DNA from: Paracoccaceae bacterium
Lineage (GTDB): Bacteria > Pseudomonadota > Alphaproteobacteria > Rhodobacterales > Rhodobacteraceae
DNA: 5,343 bases
Direction: 5' to 3'
Assembly: GCA_021767525.1 (NCBI GenBank)
Contig: JAASTF010000233.1
Location: forward strand, 1 to 5,343
Part shown: positions 4,626 to 5,343 of the stretch, one piece after another
Numbering within the stretch: the first letter of the stretch is position 1
Layout: each line of letters starts with the position of its first letter
Position numbers and translations under genes: made by a program
Notes under the pieces: model-generated
The model's database searches: none
What the model saw: only the letters and a program-made list of their open reading frames with translations
Told to the model about the DNA's origin: nothing

Positions 4626-5343
4626 TCAGTCGGTAGCGGGGTCGTGCCGGATCACGCGAAATTCCACGCGGCGGTCGCTATCGGCGCTGTCGCTGTCCCC
4701 CTCGGACAGCGGCAGGCGGGCACCGAAGCCCATCGCAGAGAACTGGCCCGTGTCGATCCCTTGCGCCTGTAGCCAGGCGATCGTGTTGTCGGCGCGATCC
4801 CAGCTGATTTGCAGGTTCAGCGTCTCGTCGCCGGTGCTGTCGGTGTGGCCCTCGACGATCACCCGGGCCGCCGGGCAAGACGTGGCCGCGCGTGCGAATT
4901 GCGCGACCCCGGCCAGATCCGTCGGGTTGGCGGGCTGCACCGCGCCCAGCGGAAAGGTCACCCGCGCGCCATGGGCCAGGCGCGCCAGGGCGGTGACGCA
5001 ATCCTCGGTCGCGGCAGGGGCGGGGATGGGTTGCGCGGCGCTGGCCAATTGCTGTTCGACACGGGCCAGACGGGCCTCGGTGGATTGCAGCTTGGCTTGG
5101 GCTGCGCTGGCGGCGGCCTGTGCATTGGCGATGCGCTGCGCGGTTTGCGCTGCCAGATCGGCGGATTGCGGGGCCGGGGCAGGGGCCGCGGCCGCGACGG
5201 GGTCGGCCGGGGGCGTGCCGGGCATGGGCGCGGTGCCGGCTTGCGCCACGGGTGGACTGCCCTCCAGCGACCACAGCGCCCAACCGCCCGCCAGCCCGAC
5301 ATACCCGACGGCAAAGATCGCCGTGGCCCAGACCACGAAGGCC
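4626..5343 (-). CDS. Membrane-anchored OmpA-family peptidoglycan-binding protein (5' end cut by the right window edge)
   Basis: The frame is open to the window edge. The internal GTG at 5336 falls at the very start of the hydrophobic helix with no ribosome binding site in view, so the true start is probably upstream. Numbered from that GTG, the protein shows a hydrophobic helix (about 1-24), an Ala/Pro-rich linker (29-57), an Ala/Gln-rich probable coiled coil (58-101), a second short Pro linker, and a C-terminal OmpA-like domain (about 112-230). That domain has VIVEGHTDSTG (159-169), N174, the SWDRA segment with R181, GFGARLPL (203-210) and DRRVEF (221-226). D166 and R181 match the pair that binds diaminopimelate in characterised OmpA domains. 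C113 and C154 could form a periplasmic disulfide. No lipobox or beta-barrel is seen, so it is likely an inner-membrane-anchored protein reaching the cell wall, like MotB-type or OmpA-like stalk proteins. It is followed by the small coiled-coil gene. Confidence 0.88.
   Translation of the reverse strand, partial: AFVVWATAIFAVGYVGLAGGWALWSLEGSPPVAQAGTAPMPGTPPADPVAAAAPAPAPQSADLAAQTAQRIANAQAAASAAQAKLQSTEARLARVEQQLASAAQPIPAPAATEDCVTALARLAHGARVTFPLGAVQPANPTDLAGVAQFARAATSCPAARVIVEGHTDSTGDETLNLQISWDRADNTIAWLQAQGIDTGQFSAMGFGARLPLSEGDSDSADSDRRVEFRVIRHDPATD

Noticed and set aside
4302..4772. 156-codon plus-strand frame across the convergent gene ends and the OmpA-family gene
   Set aside because: It is the antisense shadow of two minus-strand genes with good ribosome binding sites and recognisable protein patterns.

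Overview
The window reads as chromosome of a GC-rich alphaproteobacterium, most likely of the Rhodobacterales (Roseobacter/Rhodobacter/Paracoccus group). The evidence is the high-GC codon use, the alphaproteobacterial style of the L35 and L20 proteins, a pyruvate kinase with the AESAAG form of its signature, an N-formylglutamate amidohydrolase divergent from it, and a short BLUF photoreceptor resembling Rhodobacter BlrB. This placement rests on pattern recognition; no database search was run.

Layout, left to right. The minus strand at the left edge carries the first 54 codons of an N-formylglutamate amidohydrolase-like gene. A 97-bp divergent gap separates it from a complete pyruvate kinase (pyk, plus strand). 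A 75-residue two-helix membrane protein of unknown function follows 38 bp later and may be co-transcribed with pyk. A candidate sigma-70 promoter (TTGCAA, 17 bp, TATACG) and a short leader precede rpmI (L35) and rplT (L20). These form a compact two-gene ribosomal operon closed by a strong rho-independent terminator.

After a short gap with a perfect GC-rich palindrome comes a short 3-hydroxyacyl-CoA dehydrogenase-family enzyme of the lambda-crystallin/carnitine dehydrogenase type. A good candidate promoter then leads to a stand-alone 139-residue BLUF blue-light sensor with all the flavin-photocycle residues. Convergent to it on the minus strand is a two-gene unit: a membrane-anchored OmpA-family peptidoglycan-binding protein, truncated by the right window edge, and a 74-residue membrane-anchored coiled-coil protein.

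The genes fall into separate units: central carbon metabolism (pyk), translation (rpmI-rplT), an oxidoreductase of unknown substrate, light sensing, and a cell-envelope pair. I see no mobile element, CRISPR array, tRNA or rRNA, and no convincing new multi-gene system. The items most worth a second look are the orphan BLUF sensor with its own promoter, the potassium-independence signature in the pyruvate kinase, the unknown small membrane protein between pyk and rpmI, and the OmpA/coiled-coil pair.
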